Assembly (NCBI RefSeq): GCF_014207955.1
Contig: NZ_JACHLK010000005.1
Coordinates: 248,001 to 312,000 of the forward strand
Source of the DNA: Acidovorax soli
GTDB taxonomy: Bacteria > Pseudomonadota > Gammaproteobacteria > Burkholderiales > Burkholderiaceae_C
DNA length: 64,000 nt
Direction: 5' to 3'
Shown: piece after piece, positions 16,877-26,085 of the stretch
Layout of the letters: each line of letters starts with the position of its first letter
Numbering within the stretch: the stretch's first letter is position 1
Notes under the pieces: model-generated
The model's database searches: none
What the model saw: the letters and a program-made list of their open reading frames with translations, nothing else
What the model was told of the DNA's origin: nothing
Position numbers and translations under genes: made by a program

Positions 16877-18886
16877 CTAGCGCCCGCGCAGGAACAGCGC
16901 GTCCAGCTCGCGCATGGACAGCTGGCGCCAGGTGGGGCGGCCATGGTTGCACTGGTCGGAGCGGTCGGTGGTCTCCATCTGGCGCAGCAGGGCGTTCATC
17001 TCGTCGATGGTGAGGCGGCGGTTGGCACGCACGGCACCATGGCAGGCCATGGTGCCCAGGATCTCGTTGCGCGCGCGCTGCACCACCGTGGTGGCGTCGT
17101 GCGCGGCCAGCTCGGCCAGCACGCTGCGCGCCAGCTCCACGGGGTCGCCCTGGGCCAGCGTGGTGGGCACGGCGCGCACGGCCAGGGTCTTGGGCGAGAA
17201 GGGCGCCACTTCCAGGCCCAGCATGGACAGTACCTCGACCGAGGCCTCGGCCGTGGCCACCTCTTCGGGCGTGGCCGCGAAGGTGGCGGGGATCAGCAGC
17301 GGCTGGCTGGCGATGCGCGCGCCGCTGTCCACCTGGGATTTCAGGCGCTCGTAGACGATGCGCTCGTGCGCCGCATGCATGTCCACGATGACCATGCCCT
17401 GCGCGTTCTCGGCCAGGATGTACACGCCGTGCAGTTGCGCCACGGCGCGGCCCAGGGGCCAGGTGGCTTCCTGGCCGTCGCGGCCCACGGGCAGGGGCGC
17501 ATCGCCCGCCGGCCGCTGCGGGGCCCATGGCACTGCGGGTGCAGGGCTGCTGGCAGGCAGCGCCGGGCGCCCGGCGACCACGGCATCGGTCTGCGGCGCC
17601 GCAGGCACGGTGCCATTGAGGGTGAAGCCGGTGCCGGGGGCGGGTGCGGCGGCAGGTGGCGTGCCCCAGAGGGCCTGCAGGTCCGAGACCTTGTTGCCCA
17701 CGGGCTCGTCAAAGCGCATGGCCGACTGGGCACGCCAGTCGGGCAGCGGTGTCCGGGACAGCGTGAAGGGGGCGGCTTCGGCGGCTGCCGGGGCGGTCTC
17801 GGCGGCCAGGGCCGCAGCCGCCAAGGCTGCGGCACGCGGCGCGGCCAGCGCGTTCTCCACCGCATGGCGCACGGCTTGGTGCACCTCGCGGCTGTCGCGA
17901 AAGCGCACCTCGATCTTGGTCGGGTGCACGTTCACGTCCACGCGCGCGGGGTCGATCTCCACGTAGAGCGCATACACGGGCTGCTTGTGGCCGTGCAGCA
18001 CATCTTCATAGGCGCTGCGCGCGGCATGCGTGAGCACCTTGTCGCGCACGAAGCGGCCGTTGACATAGCAGTACTGGTGGTCGGCGCGCGAGCGCGCGGC
18101 GTCGGGCAGGCCGGCGCGGCCAGTCACGGTGACGGGGCCTGCGCGGTGGTGCACGGGGACCGATTCGGTGACGAAATCCTCGCCCAGCACGTCGGACAGG
18201 CGGCGCGCCAGCGCGTCCTGCGCATCGCCCTGGCCGGGCACGAAGGTGGCGCGCCACTGCTCCACCAGCTTGCCCTCGTGCCAGATGGCAAAGCCCACGT
18301 CGGGCCGCGCCAGCGCATGGCGGCGCACGGACTCGATGCAGTGTGCGAGTTCGGTGGCGTCGGTTTTCAGGAACTTGCGCCGCGCCGGGGTGGAGAAGAA
18401 CAGTTCCTTGACCTCCACCGTGGTGCCCGTGGCGCGTGCCGCGGGGCGCAGCTCGCCGCTGCGTGCGTCGAGCAGAAAGGCCGTGGTCTGGCTGGCCGGG
18501 CGCGAGAGCAGCGACATCTCGGACACCGAGGCCACCGCAGCCAGGGCCTCGCCGCGAAAGCCCATGGTGGCCACGGTCTCCAGGTCCGTGAGGTTGGTGA
18601 TCTTGCTCGTGGCATGGCGGCGCAGGGCCACGGGCAACTCGTCCTGCGGGATGCCGCCGCCGTCGTCCTCCACCGTGATCAGGCGCACCCCACCGGCCGA
18701 CAGGCGCACGGTGATCTGGCTGGCGCCGGCATCGAGGGCGTTGTCCACCAGTTCGCGCACCACCGAGGCGGGGCGCTCGACCACTTCGCCGGCCGCGATC
18801 TGGCTGATCAGCTCATCGGGCAGGTCGCGGATGGGGCGGCGGGCCGGGGTGTCGGTGGTGGAGGTGGGAAGGGGGATGGAGCTCAC
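16877..18886 (-). CDS. mutL: DNA mismatch repair protein MutL (endonuclease type)
   Basis: This 669-residue protein links MutS mismatch recognition to strand removal. The N-terminal GHKL ATPase shows ELISQIAAGEVVERPASV, the catalytic ELVDNALDAG, and DDGGGIP. TMGFRGEALAAVASVS is the MutL signature. A proline/alanine-rich linker (about residues 330-460) leads to the C-terminal dimerisation domain. DMHAAHERIVYE (residues 502-513) fits the DxHAxxExxxxE endonuclease motif, with Met in place of the usual Gln. That indicates a nicking MutL, as expected in a bacterium without MutH. The start at ATG 18886 precedes a short divergent promoter region shared with the DedA gene. Confidence 0.97.
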   Translation of the reverse strand: MSSIPLPTSTTDTPARRPIRDLPDELISQIAAGEVVERPASVVRELVDNALDAGASQITVRLSAGGVRLITVEDDGGGIPQDELPVALRRHATSKITNLTDLETVATMGFRGEALAAVASVSEMSLLSRPASQTTAFLLDARSGELRPAARATGTTVEVKELFFSTPARRKFLKTDATELAHCIESVRRHALARPDVGFAIWHEGKLVEQWRATFVPGQGDAQDALARRLSDVLGEDFVTESVPVHHRAGPVTVTGRAGLPDAARSRADHQYCYVNGRFVRDKVLTHAARSAYEDVLHGHKQPVYALYVEIDPARVDVNVHPTKIEVRFRDSREVHQAVRHAVENALAAPRAAALAAAALAAETAPAAAEAAPFTLSRTPLPDWRAQSAMRFDEPVGNKVSDLQALWGTPPAAAPAPGTGFTLNGTVPAAPQTDAVVAGRPALPASSPAPAVPWAPQRPAGDAPLPVGRDGQEATWPLGRAVAQLHGVYILAENAQGMVIVDMHAAHERIVYERLKSQVDSGARIASQPLLIPATFAATPEEVATAEASVEVLSMLGLEVAPFSPKTLAVRAVPTTLAQGDPVELARSVLAELAAHDATTVVQRARNEILGTMACHGAVRANRRLTIDEMNALLRQMETTDRSDQCNHGRPTWRQLSMRELDALFLRGR

Positions 18887-18978
18887 CAGACCATTTTAGG
18901 TCGCCCGCGCGTGGGGGATTGGCCGGGCGGGCAAATGCCCATGGGGATAATGCGCGCTGCTTTCAACCGCCCTGACCC

Positions 18979-19629
18979 ATGGAACTCATCACCTTCCTGA
19001 TCGACTTCATCCTGCACGTGGACAAGTACCTCGAGATGTTCGTGCAGAACTACGGGCCCTGGGTCTATGCGCTGCTGTTCATCATCGTCTTCGTCGAGAC
19101 CGGCGTGGTGGTCATGCCCTTTCTGCCCGGGGACTCGCTGCTCTTCATCGTGGGCGCGCTGTGCGGCGCGGGGCTCATGAACTTTCCGCTGGCCTGCGCG
19201 GTGCTGATCGTGGCCGCCATCCTCGGGGACCAGTGCAACTACTCGATTGGCCGCTATTTCGGGCCCAAGGTCTTCCAGTGGGAGGATTCGCGCTGGTTCA
19301 ACCGCCGCGCCTTCAACCAGGCCCATGAGTTCTACGAGCGCTATGGCGGCATCACCATCGTGATCGCGCGTTTCATGCCCTTCATCCGCACCTTTGCGCC
19401 CTTCGTGGCGGGCGTGGCCGAGATGTCGCGCGGCAAGTTCACGGCCTACAACGTGGGCGGCGCGCTGCTGTGGGTGCTGGGCATTGCCACGGCGGGCTAC
19501 TTCTTCGGCAATTTCGCCTGGGTCAAGGAGAACCTGGACAAGATCATCTGGGCCATGATCTTCATCCCCGGACTCATTGCCATCTTTGGCGCCTGGCGTG
19601 CCGGCCGCAAGGCCAAGGCCATGGCTTGA
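18979..19629 (+). CDS. DedA-family membrane protein
   Basis: This 216-residue inner-membrane protein has about five hydrophobic segments. FVETGVVVMPFLPGDSLLF (near residue 39) and RFMPFIRTFAPFVAGVAEM (near residue 131) are the two DedA signatures, including the acidic residue and the arginine needed for function. DedA proteins such as YqjA and YghB are thought to act as lipid scramblases or proton-coupled carriers that recycle undecaprenyl phosphate and maintain membrane potential. It is followed by its own terminator and is divergent from mutL. Confidence 0.94.
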   Translation: MELITFLIDFILHVDKYLEMFVQNYGPWVYALLFIIVFVETGVVVMPFLPGDSLLFIVGALCGAGLMNFPLACAVLIVAAILGDQCNYSIGRYFGPKVFQWEDSRWFNRRAFNQAHEFYERYGGITIVIARFMPFIRTFAPFVAGVAEMSRGKFTAYNVGGALLWVLGIATAGYFFGNFAWVKENLDKIIWAMIFIPGLIAIFGAWRAGRKAKAMA

Positions 19630-19648
19630 TGCCCGCAGCCTGAACGGC

Positions 19649-19684
19649 AAAGCGCCGGCCATCGCGAGATGGCGGCGCTTTTTT
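19649..19684 (+). terminator. rho-independent terminator of the DedA gene
   Basis: AAAGCGCCG pairs with CGGCGCTTT and continues through CCATC/GATGG around a GCGA tetraloop, with one bulged G and a T6 tract. The mirrored A-run also lets it serve the convergent lipoprotein gene that ends at 19705. Confidence 0.9.
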
Positions 19685-19704
19685 CATGGCGGGGTTCCAG
19701 TGGC

Positions 19705-19947
19705 TCAACGGCGATAGCGGCGTTGGTCGCGGTCCTCGCCGATTTCGTGGCCCACCAGGGCGCCGGCGGCGGCGCCACCGATGGTGCCCACGGGGCCGCC
19801 GAAGATGGCATTGCCGGCAGCACCGCCGACCACGGCGCCGACGCCGGTACCGACCTGTGCGTTGGTGGGGTTGGAGGCGCAACCGCCCATGGCCAGGGCG
19901 GCAGTGGCGGATGCGGCGACGAGCAGGGTTCGAAGGGTGGTAGTCAT
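19705..19947 (-). CDS. small glycine-zipper lipoprotein
   Basis: This 80-residue protein has a signal peptide ending at a lipobox Cys (LAMGGC, about residue 23). A glycine-zipper follows, GVGAVVGGAAGNAIFGG and GGAAAGALVGHEIG, of the type found in OsmB/SlyB-like outer-membrane lipoproteins, and then a basic tail. Such proteins insert a GxxxG-rich hairpin into membranes and are often stress-induced. It stands alone between two genes on the opposite strand. The 294 bp upstream, to 20241, contain no further gene I can support. Confidence 0.85.
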   Translation of the reverse strand: MTTTLRTLLVAASATAALAMGGCASNPTNAQVGTGVGAVVGGAAGNAIFGGPVGTIGGAAAGALVGHEIGEDRDQRRYRR

Positions 19948-20241
19948 GGCAGGAGTCCTTTGCGGTGGGTGGAATCAGGCCTTGAAGTGCTGGAGCCCAG
20001 GGGGCAACAGGGTTTCGACCTGTGCCTCTACTGTCCCGCGGCAGCCGTTTTTGTGGTGTAGGTACCCGGGGGCAGCGGCTGTAGGACCCTGGCCGGGCGC
20101 CCTGTCCCCCACCAGCGTTGCGCGGGGCGCACGCCAGGCGCGTTTTGATTGCCAAGCGGTGCAGGGCGAGGGATCATGCGGCGTTCACTTCGGGCCGCGG
20201 GCCCGCTGCCGCACTGCGGCCATAACAAACAAGGAGACACC

Positions 20242-21828
20242 ATGAGCCAACTCGCACTTCCATCCCCCGGCAACAGCACCAACGGCACGGGGGGCGGCCG
20301 GCTCACCGTGGCCCAGCAGATCGGCCTGGTCGTGGCGTTGGCGGCGGCTGTGCTGGTCGTGGTGCTGGCGCTCAGCCTGGTGCGTGTGCAGCACCTGGGC
20401 GCCACGGTGGAGCACCTGGCCAACGAGCAGGTGGAGCGCTTGCAGCTGGCGCTGCGCTGGCGCAGCAACATCGCGGTCAACTCCACGCGCGTGTTCTCGG
20501 TCGTGCAGTCCGACGGCGACGACCTGCAGAACTTCTTCAAGGACCTGATCGCCGCGACCACGGCCGACACGTCGACGGTGCAAAAGCGCTACACCGAACT
20601 GGAAACCAGCCCCGAGGGGCTGCGCATCCAGGAGGAACTGGCCGCGGTGCGCAAGCCCTACCTGGAGACGCGCGACAAGGCCCTGGCGCTGAAGAAGGGG
20701 GGCGACATGGCGGCCGCCAAGTCGTTTGCCCTGTCCACCTTTGTCCCGGTGGTCAACCAGTACAACGCCGTGGCCGACAAGATGGTGGCCTACCAGGTCA
20801 AGCGCTCGGCCGACCAGGCGGCCGAGGCGGCGGGGCTGATCCGCTCCTACCGCACCATGGTGCTGGTGGCGGGTGTGGCCGGCCTGGCGCTGCTGATGCT
20901 GCTGTCCTGGGTGGTGGTGCAGCGCATCCGTGCTTCGCTGCACGGGGTGGCCGTGGTGGCGCGCAGCATCGGCGAGGGCGATCTGTCGCAGCACATCGCT
21001 GTGCAGGGACGTGGCGAGGTGGCCGAGATGATGCAGGCCATGCAGCACATGCAGACCTCGCTGGTGCGCATCGTGGGCTCCGTGCGCCAGAGCAGCGATT
21101 CCATCGCCACGGGCTCCAGCGAAATTGCCATGGGCAATGCGGACCTGAGCCAGCGCACCGAGGAGCAGGCCAGCAACCTGGAGGAGACGGCCGCCTCCAT
21201 GGAGGAGATCACCAGCACCGTGAAGAACAACGCCGACACCGCGCGCAAGGCGGCCGAGCTGGCCGGCACCGCATCGCAGGCGGCTGAACGCGGCGGCGAG
21301 GTGGTGGGCCAGGTGGTGGCCACCATGCAGGACATCTCGGCCGCGTCGAAGAAGATCACGGACATCATCGCGGTGATCGACGGCATCGCCTTCCAGACCA
21401 ACATCCTGGCGCTCAATGCCGCGGTCGAGGCCGCGCGTGCGGGCGAGCAGGGCCGGGGCTTTGCCGTGGTGGCCAGCGAGGTGCGCAGCCTGGCCCAGCG
21501 CAGTGCCGAGGCCGCCAAGGAAATCAAGGGTCTGATCGGTGCCAGTGCCGAGCGCGTGGACAACGGCACGCGCCTGGTGGCCGATGCGGGCTCCAGCATG
21601 GAAGACATCGTCACCCAGGTCAGGCGCGTGAGCGCCCTGATCGGCGAGATCTCCACCGCCACGGGCGAGCAGACCCTGGGCATCGGCCAGGTGGGCGAAG
21701 CGGTGGCCCAGCTCGACCAGGTGACGCAGCAGAATGCGGCCCTGGTGGAGCAGAGCGCTGCCGCGGCCGACAGCCTCAAGCACCAGGCGGCGCGCCTGGC
21801 CGAGACCGTCAGCGTCTTCCGTTTGTGA
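20242..21828 (+). CDS. methyl-accepting chemotaxis protein
   Basis: This 528-residue receptor starts at ATG 20242 after AAGGAG. It has a short cytoplasmic N-terminus, TM1 (about 26-48), a periplasmic domain of about 155 residues with four-helix-bundle character, TM2 (about 206-227), HAMP, and a signalling domain. The conserved hairpin tip is [20 protein letters not shown] (near residue 380), and EGRG-type methylation segments flank it. It ends at VFRL with no CheR-binding pentapeptide, unlike the second receptor at 59265. No chemotaxis genes are adjacent, so it is an orphan receptor gene. The ligand is unknown. Confidence 0.94.
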   Translation: MSQLALPSPGNSTNGTGGGRLTVAQQIGLVVALAAAVLVVVLALSLVRVQHLGATVEHLANEQVERLQLALRWRSNIAVNSTRVFSVVQSDGDDLQNFFKDLIAATTADTSTVQKRYTELETSPEGLRIQEELAAVRKPYLETRDKALALKKGGDMAAAKSFALSTFVPVVNQYNAVADKMVAYQVKRSADQAAEAAGLIRSYRTMVLVAGVAGLALLMLLSWVVVQRIRASLHGVAVVARSIGEGDLSQHIAVQGRGEVAEMMQAMQHMQTSLVRIVGSVRQSSDSIATGSSEIAMGNADLSQRTEEQASNLEETAASMEEITSTVKNNADTARKAAELAGTASQAAERGGEVVGQVVATMQDISAASKKITDIIAVIDGIAFQTNILALNAAVEAARAGEQGRGFAVVASEVRSLAQRSAEAAKEIKGLIGASAERVDNGTRLVADAGSSMEDIVTQVRRVSALIGEISTATGEQTLGIGQVGEAVAQLDQVTQQNAALVEQSAAAADSLKHQAARLAETVSVFRL

Positions 21829-21960
21829 GGTGACCCCCTGAGCCGCCTTCTGCACCATCCCCGTCCCCACTTCGGCGGGGCGGTTGGGCCTGGGGCGTGC
21901 CAGTTGTGCCGGCTGCTGGCGGTGTGCAGCCCGTAGGGCAGCGACGAAAATGGCGGGTGG

Positions 21961-22293
21961 TTAACCCGGCAGCAGGCAGATCGTCAGCAGCAGCGACGAA
22001 TCCTTGATGGCCTTGAGCGCGTGCGGCGAGCGTGGCGCCAGGTGCACGAAGTCACCGGGCTGGAGCAGCTGAACGGAATCGCCGGCGTGGAATTCCACCG
22101 CGCCTTCCAGGCACTGCACGGTGGCTTCGCCCGGGGTCTGGTGCTCGCGCATGGACTTGCCGGTGGGCAGCACCACGCGCATCACCTCCAATTGGCCGGC
22201 CTTGAGGATGGCCGAAGTGGTGGCCTGGGCCAATTGCGCGCCCAGGGGGCGCACGCTGGCCACTTCTCCGGATTGTGCGTGGGGCAGTGCCAT
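21961..22293 (-). CDS. small cupin-domain protein
   Basis: This 110-residue single-domain cupin starts at ATG 22293 (MALPHAQSGE). The two cupin motifs can be seen as KSMREHQTPGEATVQCLEG and PGDFVHLAPRSPHALKA. The first motif keeps the His and Glu metal ligands (EHQTPGEA) and the second the closing His. Similar short cupins bind a metal and sense or bind small molecules; the substrate is unknown. It follows amiC on the minus strand with a 99-bp gap, so it may be separately transcribed. Confidence 0.85.
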   Translation of the reverse strand: MALPHAQSGEVASVRPLGAQLAQATTSAILKAGQLEVMRVVLPTGKSMREHQTPGEATVQCLEGAVEFHAGDSVQLLQPGDFVHLAPRSPHALKAIKDSSLLLTICLLPG

Positions 22294-22392
22294 GCTCTTC
22301 TCCTTCACCGTTGTCGTGGGGCTGCGATGGCTCCCACTGTGCCTGCGAAGGCGGCTTGAAGCAAGCCGTGCCCACCCCAAGGCGGCGATGGC

Positions 22393-23850
22393 CTACACCG
22401 AGCGGCTGCGTGCCAGCGGCGGGTTCCTGGCGAAGTAGCGCGTGATGCCGCGCATCAGCGCATCGGCCAGTTGCACCTGGTAGGCGGGGCTGCGCAGCTT
22501 GGCCTCTTCCTCGGGGTTGCTGATGAAGGCGGTCTCGACCAGCACGCTCGGAATGTCGGGCGCCTTGAGCACGGCAAAACCGGCCTGCTCCACGCGCGGC
22601 TTGTGCAGCTTGGCCATGTTGCCGATCTCGCCCAGCAGCACGCTGCCCAGCTTGAGGCTGTCATTGATCTGCGCCGTGGTGCTCATGTCCAGCAGCATGC
22701 GCTGCACATGGCGGTCCTGGCTCTGCACATTGAGGCCGCCCACCAGGTCGGCCTGGTTCTCCTTGTTGGCCAGCCAGCGCGCGGCCGTGCTCGATGCGCC
22801 GCTCTGGCTCAGCGCGAACACGCTGGCGCCGCGCGCCGCCGGGGTGGTGAAGGCATCGGCATGGATGCTCACGAACAGGTCGGCCTGCACGCGGCGGGCT
22901 TTCTCCACGCGCGTGCCCAGGGGCACGAAGAAGTCGCCGTCGCGCGTGAGAAAGGCGCGCATGGGGTTGCCGCCCACGGTGGTGGCGTTGATGCGGTCGC
23001 GCAGCAGGTGGGCCACTCGCAGCACCACGTCCTTCTCGCGCGTGCCGCCGGGGCCGATGGCACCGGGGTCTTCGCCGCCATGGCCGGGGTCCAGCGCCAC
23101 GATGATGATGCGGTCGGTCTGCGTGGCCGTGGCCTTGTTGTTGCCGCCGCCCCGGGCCGGCGGTGCCACCGCCACCGCGGGCGGCGCAGGGACCGGGTCG
23201 GGTGGCGCCAGCGGCGCCTGGGGGGGCGGGCGGTTGGCGTGCTGGGCGATCAGGTCGCCCAGGGGGTCGCTCTCGGCCGAAGGCGGTGCGGGCGCGGGCA
23301 CGGGAGGGCGTGCCGGCGCGGCCGCCACCGCCGGTGCAGCGCTGCTGCGGCCGCCCGAGGTCTCGCGCAGGCGCTCGGCGATCAGGGCCTCCAGCGGGTC
23401 CACGGGCGCGGCCGGGTACAGATCGAACACCAGGCGGTGCTGGTAGGCGGCCACGGGGGGCAGGGTGAATACCTGGGGCAGGGCGGCCTGCTTGAGGTCC
23501 ACCACCAGGCGCACCACGTTGGGGGCGTTCTGCCCGACGCGGATGCCCGCGATGTTCGGGTCGTCGGGCTTGACCTTGGCCACCAGCTCGCGCAGCTCGG
23601 GGCTCAGGTCGATGCCCTCGATGTCCACGGCCAGGCGTGGCGGCGTGGTCACGAAGAACTGCTTGGCGACCAGCTTGCCGTCGGACTCGATGGTCACACG
23701 CGTGTATTCGGGGGCGGGCCAGACGCGCACGGCCAGGATGGTGGCGCCGCGGGCGATTTCCTGCATGCCCAGCAAAAGCACCAAACTGCCCGTCTGCAGC
23801 AGCGTGCGGCGGGAGGGCTGGCGTGTTGCCGGGCGGGGGGGCAGCTTCAT
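22393..23850 (-). CDS. amiC: N-acetylmuramoyl-L-alanine amidase (AmiC type)
   Basis: This 485-residue amidase cleaves the amide bond between MurNAc and the peptide stem and helps daughter cells separate. A twin-arginine signal (SRRTLLQ, residues 13-19) routes it folded to the periplasm. An AMIN domain (about residues 35-150) localises it to septal peptidoglycan. After a Pro/Ala-rich linker comes the Amidase_3 domain with zinc ligands in LDPGHGGEDPGA and GTREKDVVL, SIHADAF, and the catalytic Glu in LVETAFISNPEEE. It lies 4 bp after tsaE, a conserved pairing. Confidence 0.96.
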   Translation of the reverse strand: MKLPPRPATRQPSRRTLLQTGSLVLLLGMQEIARGATILAVRVWPAPEYTRVTIESDGKLVAKQFFVTTPPRLAVDIEGIDLSPELRELVAKVKPDDPNIAGIRVGQNAPNVVRLVVDLKQAALPQVFTLPPVAAYQHRLVFDLYPAAPVDPLEALIAERLRETSGGRSSAAPAVAAAPARPPVPAPAPPSAESDPLGDLIAQHANRPPPQAPLAPPDPVPAPPAVAVAPPARGGGNNKATATQTDRIIIVALDPGHGGEDPGAIGPGGTREKDVVLRVAHLLRDRINATTVGGNPMRAFLTRDGDFFVPLGTRVEKARRVQADLFVSIHADAFTTPAARGASVFALSQSGASSTAARWLANKENQADLVGGLNVQSQDRHVQRMLLDMSTTAQINDSLKLGSVLLGEIGNMAKLHKPRVEQAGFAVLKAPDIPSVLVETAFISNPEEEAKLRSPAYQVQLADALMRGITRYFARNPPLARSRSV

Positions 23851-23854
23851 TCGT

Positions 23855-24394
23855 TCAGAGTCCTTGCAGCAGCCGCTGGCCGGCGGCAGTAGGGGCGTGC
23901 ACGGTCACTTGCCTTTCGGTGTCGTCAATTGCTTCAATGTGTATAGCAAGGTCGGCAGGCGGGGTCAGCGCTGCGGCCTTTTCCGGCCATTCTGCCACCT
24001 TGAGGCCCGGGTTGGCAAAAATGTCCCTGAATCCGGCGTCTTCCCATTCGCGCGGATCGTCGAAGCGGTAGAAGTCGAAGTGCCAGACGGTGCTGGCATG
24101 CGGCGCCAGGCCTGGGGCTTCGTGGGGCTCCACCACGGCATAGGTGGGGCTCTTGATGCGGCCCTGCACACCCAGGGCACGCAGCAGGTGGCGCACCAGC
24201 GTGGTCTTGCCCGCGCCCAGGTCGCCATGCAGGGTGATGAAGGCATGGGCCAGCAGCGGTGGCTGGGCGGCCAGCCGCTGCGCAAAGGCGGCGGTGTCGT
24301 CCTCGCCGTGCCAGTGCCAGGTGCGTGCAGCGGGAACCGCCGCCGGTGCTGCGGGGCTTTCTACAATCTGGCCGGTATGTGGTGCAACAGTCAA
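23855..24394 (-). CDS. tsaE: tRNA threonylcarbamoyladenosine biosynthesis ATPase TsaE
   Basis: TsaE is the ATPase that supports TsaB-TsaD in making t6A37 in ANN-reading tRNAs. Walker A GDLGAGKTT (about residues 57-65), SPTYAVVEP, HFDFYRF and AEWPEK are diagnostic. The frame has no ATG or GTG near the expected start. The only candidates are TTG 24394 (used here, 179 residues) and TTG 24406. Both lie inside the 5' end of the divergent queG gene, so the two coding regions overlap head to head by 18 or 30 bp. It is co-directional with and 4 bp from amiC. Confidence 0.92.
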   Translation of the reverse strand: MTVAPHTGQIVESPAAPAAVPAARTWHWHGEDDTAAFAQRLAAQPPLLAHAFITLHGDLGAGKTTLVRHLLRALGVQGRIKSPTYAVVEPHEAPGLAPHASTVWHFDFYRFDDPREWEDAGFRDIFANPGLKVAEWPEKAAALTPPADLAIHIEAIDDTERQVTVHAPTAAGQRLLQGL

Positions 24395-25486
24395 CTCGTT
24401 CCTCAAATGCAGGAGTGGGCCCGCGAGCTGGGATTTTCCCAAATCGGCGTGGCGGGGGTGGATTTGTCTGCCGCCGAAGACGGTCTGATGCAGTGGCTGG
24501 CCCAGGGGTTCCATGGCGAGATGCACTACATGGCCGCACATGGCACCCGCCGCGCCCGCCCGGCCGAGCTGGTGCCCGGCACCGTGAGCGTGATCACGGC
24601 ACGCATGGATTATCTGCCGCGCGGCAAGGCCATGGAAGCCTGGCAGGAGGCGGAGCTGTCGCGCCTTGCGCGCCCGGGCGAGGGCATCGTCTCGGTCTAC
24701 GCCCGGGGGCGCGACTACCACAAGGTGCTGCGTGCGCGGCTGCAAAAACTCAGCGACCGCATCGCCGAGGCCGTGGGTCCCTTTGGCCACCGCGTGTTCA
24801 CCGACTCGGCCCCCGTGCTCGAGGCCGAACTGGCCTCGCGCAGCGGCCAGGGCTGGCGTGGCAAGCACACGCTGGTGCTCAACCGCGAGGCCGGCTCGAT
24901 GTTCTTCCTGGGCGAGATCTATGTGGACATGCCCCTGCCCGAGAGCGCACCCGTCACGGCACACTGCGGCAGCTGCAGCGCCTGCATCGATATCTGCCCC
25001 ACGCAGGCCATTGTCGCGCCGCACCGGGTCGATGCACGCCGCTGCATCTCCTACCTGACCATCGAGCATGGCGGCCCGATTCCGCTGGAGTTCCGCGCGG
25101 CCATGGGCAACCGCATCTATGGCTGCGACGACTGCCAGCTGGCCTGTCCCTGGAACAAGTTCGCACAGGTGAGCCGCCTGCCCGATTTCGACGAGCGCGC
25201 CGGCCTGTCGGGCCAGCAGCTGGTGCACCTGTTCGCCTGGGACGAGGCCACCTTCCTGCGCATGACCGAGGGCGGGCCCATCCGCCGCATCGGGCACGAG
25301 CGCTGGCTGCGCAACGTTGCCGTGGCCCTGGGCAACGTACTGCGCCTGAGCGAGGACGAGGGCGTGCGCGCGGCGCTGCAGTCACGGGCCGAGGACGCCA
25401 GCCCGCTGGTGCGCGAGCATGTGGCCTGGGCGCTGGCTCAGGCCGCCAGCAGTCCGGTCTCCCGGAGCGTCTCCACCAGCCCCTGA
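24377..25486 (+). CDS. queG: epoxyqueuosine reductase
   Basis: QueG performs the last step of queuosine synthesis in tRNA, reducing epoxyqueuosine with cobalamin and two [4Fe-4S] clusters. The 369-residue protein starts at ATG 24377; MWCNSQLVPQMQEWARELGF aligns with the N-terminus of known QueG, so the later ATG 24407 is too short. Cluster motifs are CGSCSACIDICPTQAI and CDDCQLACPWNKF, each CxxCxxC with the distant fourth Cys supplied by the partner. A C-terminal HEAT-like segment (RNVAVALGNVLR) follows. Its start overlaps tsaE, and its last 49 bp overlap the convergent esterase gene. Confidence 0.96.
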   Translation: MWCNSQLVPQMQEWARELGFSQIGVAGVDLSAAEDGLMQWLAQGFHGEMHYMAAHGTRRARPAELVPGTVSVITARMDYLPRGKAMEAWQEAELSRLARPGEGIVSVYARGRDYHKVLRARLQKLSDRIAEAVGPFGHRVFTDSAPVLEAELASRSGQGWRGKHTLVLNREAGSMFFLGEIYVDMPLPESAPVTAHCGSCSACIDICPTQAIVAPHRVDARRCISYLTIEHGGPIPLEFRAAMGNRIYGCDDCQLACPWNKFAQVSRLPDFDERAGLSGQQLVHLFAWDEATFLRMTEGGPIRRIGHERWLRNVAVALGNVLRLSEDEGVRAALQSRAEDASPLVREHVAWALAQAASSPVSRSVSTSP

Positions 25487-26085
25487 GCGAAGCGCTCGTA
25501 GCCCGCCGCATTCGCGTGGATCTGGTCGGAGCGCAGCGCCGCGTCGGCCAGCACGCGGGACCATCCCTTGCGGTGCAGGGGGATCTTGAGCGCGCTGGCG
25601 ATCTCTTCGTACATCGCGTGGTCGTTCAACTGGCCCAGGGTGGCCATGACCGTGAGCTCCGGCACGGCCACCAGCAGCACCTGGGCACCGGCGGCCCGCG
25701 CGTCTTCGCAGATCCTGCGCACGTTGGCGCGCGTGGCGCTGGCGCTCTGGCGCCGCAGGAAGTCGTTGCCGCCGATGCCCACGATCACCAGTGTGGGCTG
25801 GTGCTTGCGCAGCAGGTCCGGCAGCCGCTGCAGGGCCTGGGCCGAGGTGTCGCCCGAGATGCCGCCATTGACCACCTTCCAGCCAGTCAGGCGCTGCAGC
25901 ACGGCGGGGTAGGCGTTCTCGGCCGATGCGCCCACACCCGCGGTCAGCGAATCACCGAGCGCGAGCACGGTGGACCCGGACGGAATGGCCTGGGCGCGCG
26001 GCGGCTTGCGCCCGCAGCCTGCCAGTGCCAGCAGGGCACCTGCTGCCAGCAGGCGCCTGCGCGCCAGGGCCGGGGCGGCAGTCAC
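25438..26085 (-). CDS. GDSL-family arylesterase/lysophospholipase lipoprotein (TesA-like)
   Basis: This 215-residue SGNH hydrolase has all four blocks: ALGDSLTAGVG (nucleophile Ser), GGISGDTSA (Gly), GIGGNDFLRR (Asn) and DQIHANAAGYERFA (Asp and His). An N-terminal RRRLLAAGALLALAGC segment ends in a lipobox, so it is probably a lipoprotein and not a soluble periplasmic enzyme like E. coli TesA. Its start overlaps the stop of the AEC carrier gene by 4 bp (coupled). Its 3' end is antisense to the end of queG. Confidence 0.92.
   Translation of the reverse strand: MTAAPALARRRLLAAGALLALAGCGRKPPRAQAIPSGSTVLALGDSLTAGVGASAENAYPAVLQRLTGWKVVNGGISGDTSAQALQRLPDLLRKHQPTLVIVGIGGNDFLRRQSASATRANVRRICEDARAAGAQVLLVAVPELTVMATLGQLNDHAMYEEIASALKIPLHRKGWSRVLADAALRSDQIHANAAGYERFAQGLVETLRETGLLAA

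Noticed and set aside
16619..19000. 793-residue open frame antisense to mutL
   Set aside because: A shadow of mutL with low-complexity translation and no ribosome-binding site.
21845..21890. Terminator between the chemoreceptor and cupin genes
   Set aside because: A GC-rich stem can be drawn but is short, has a G-T pair and lacks a T-tract on either strand.
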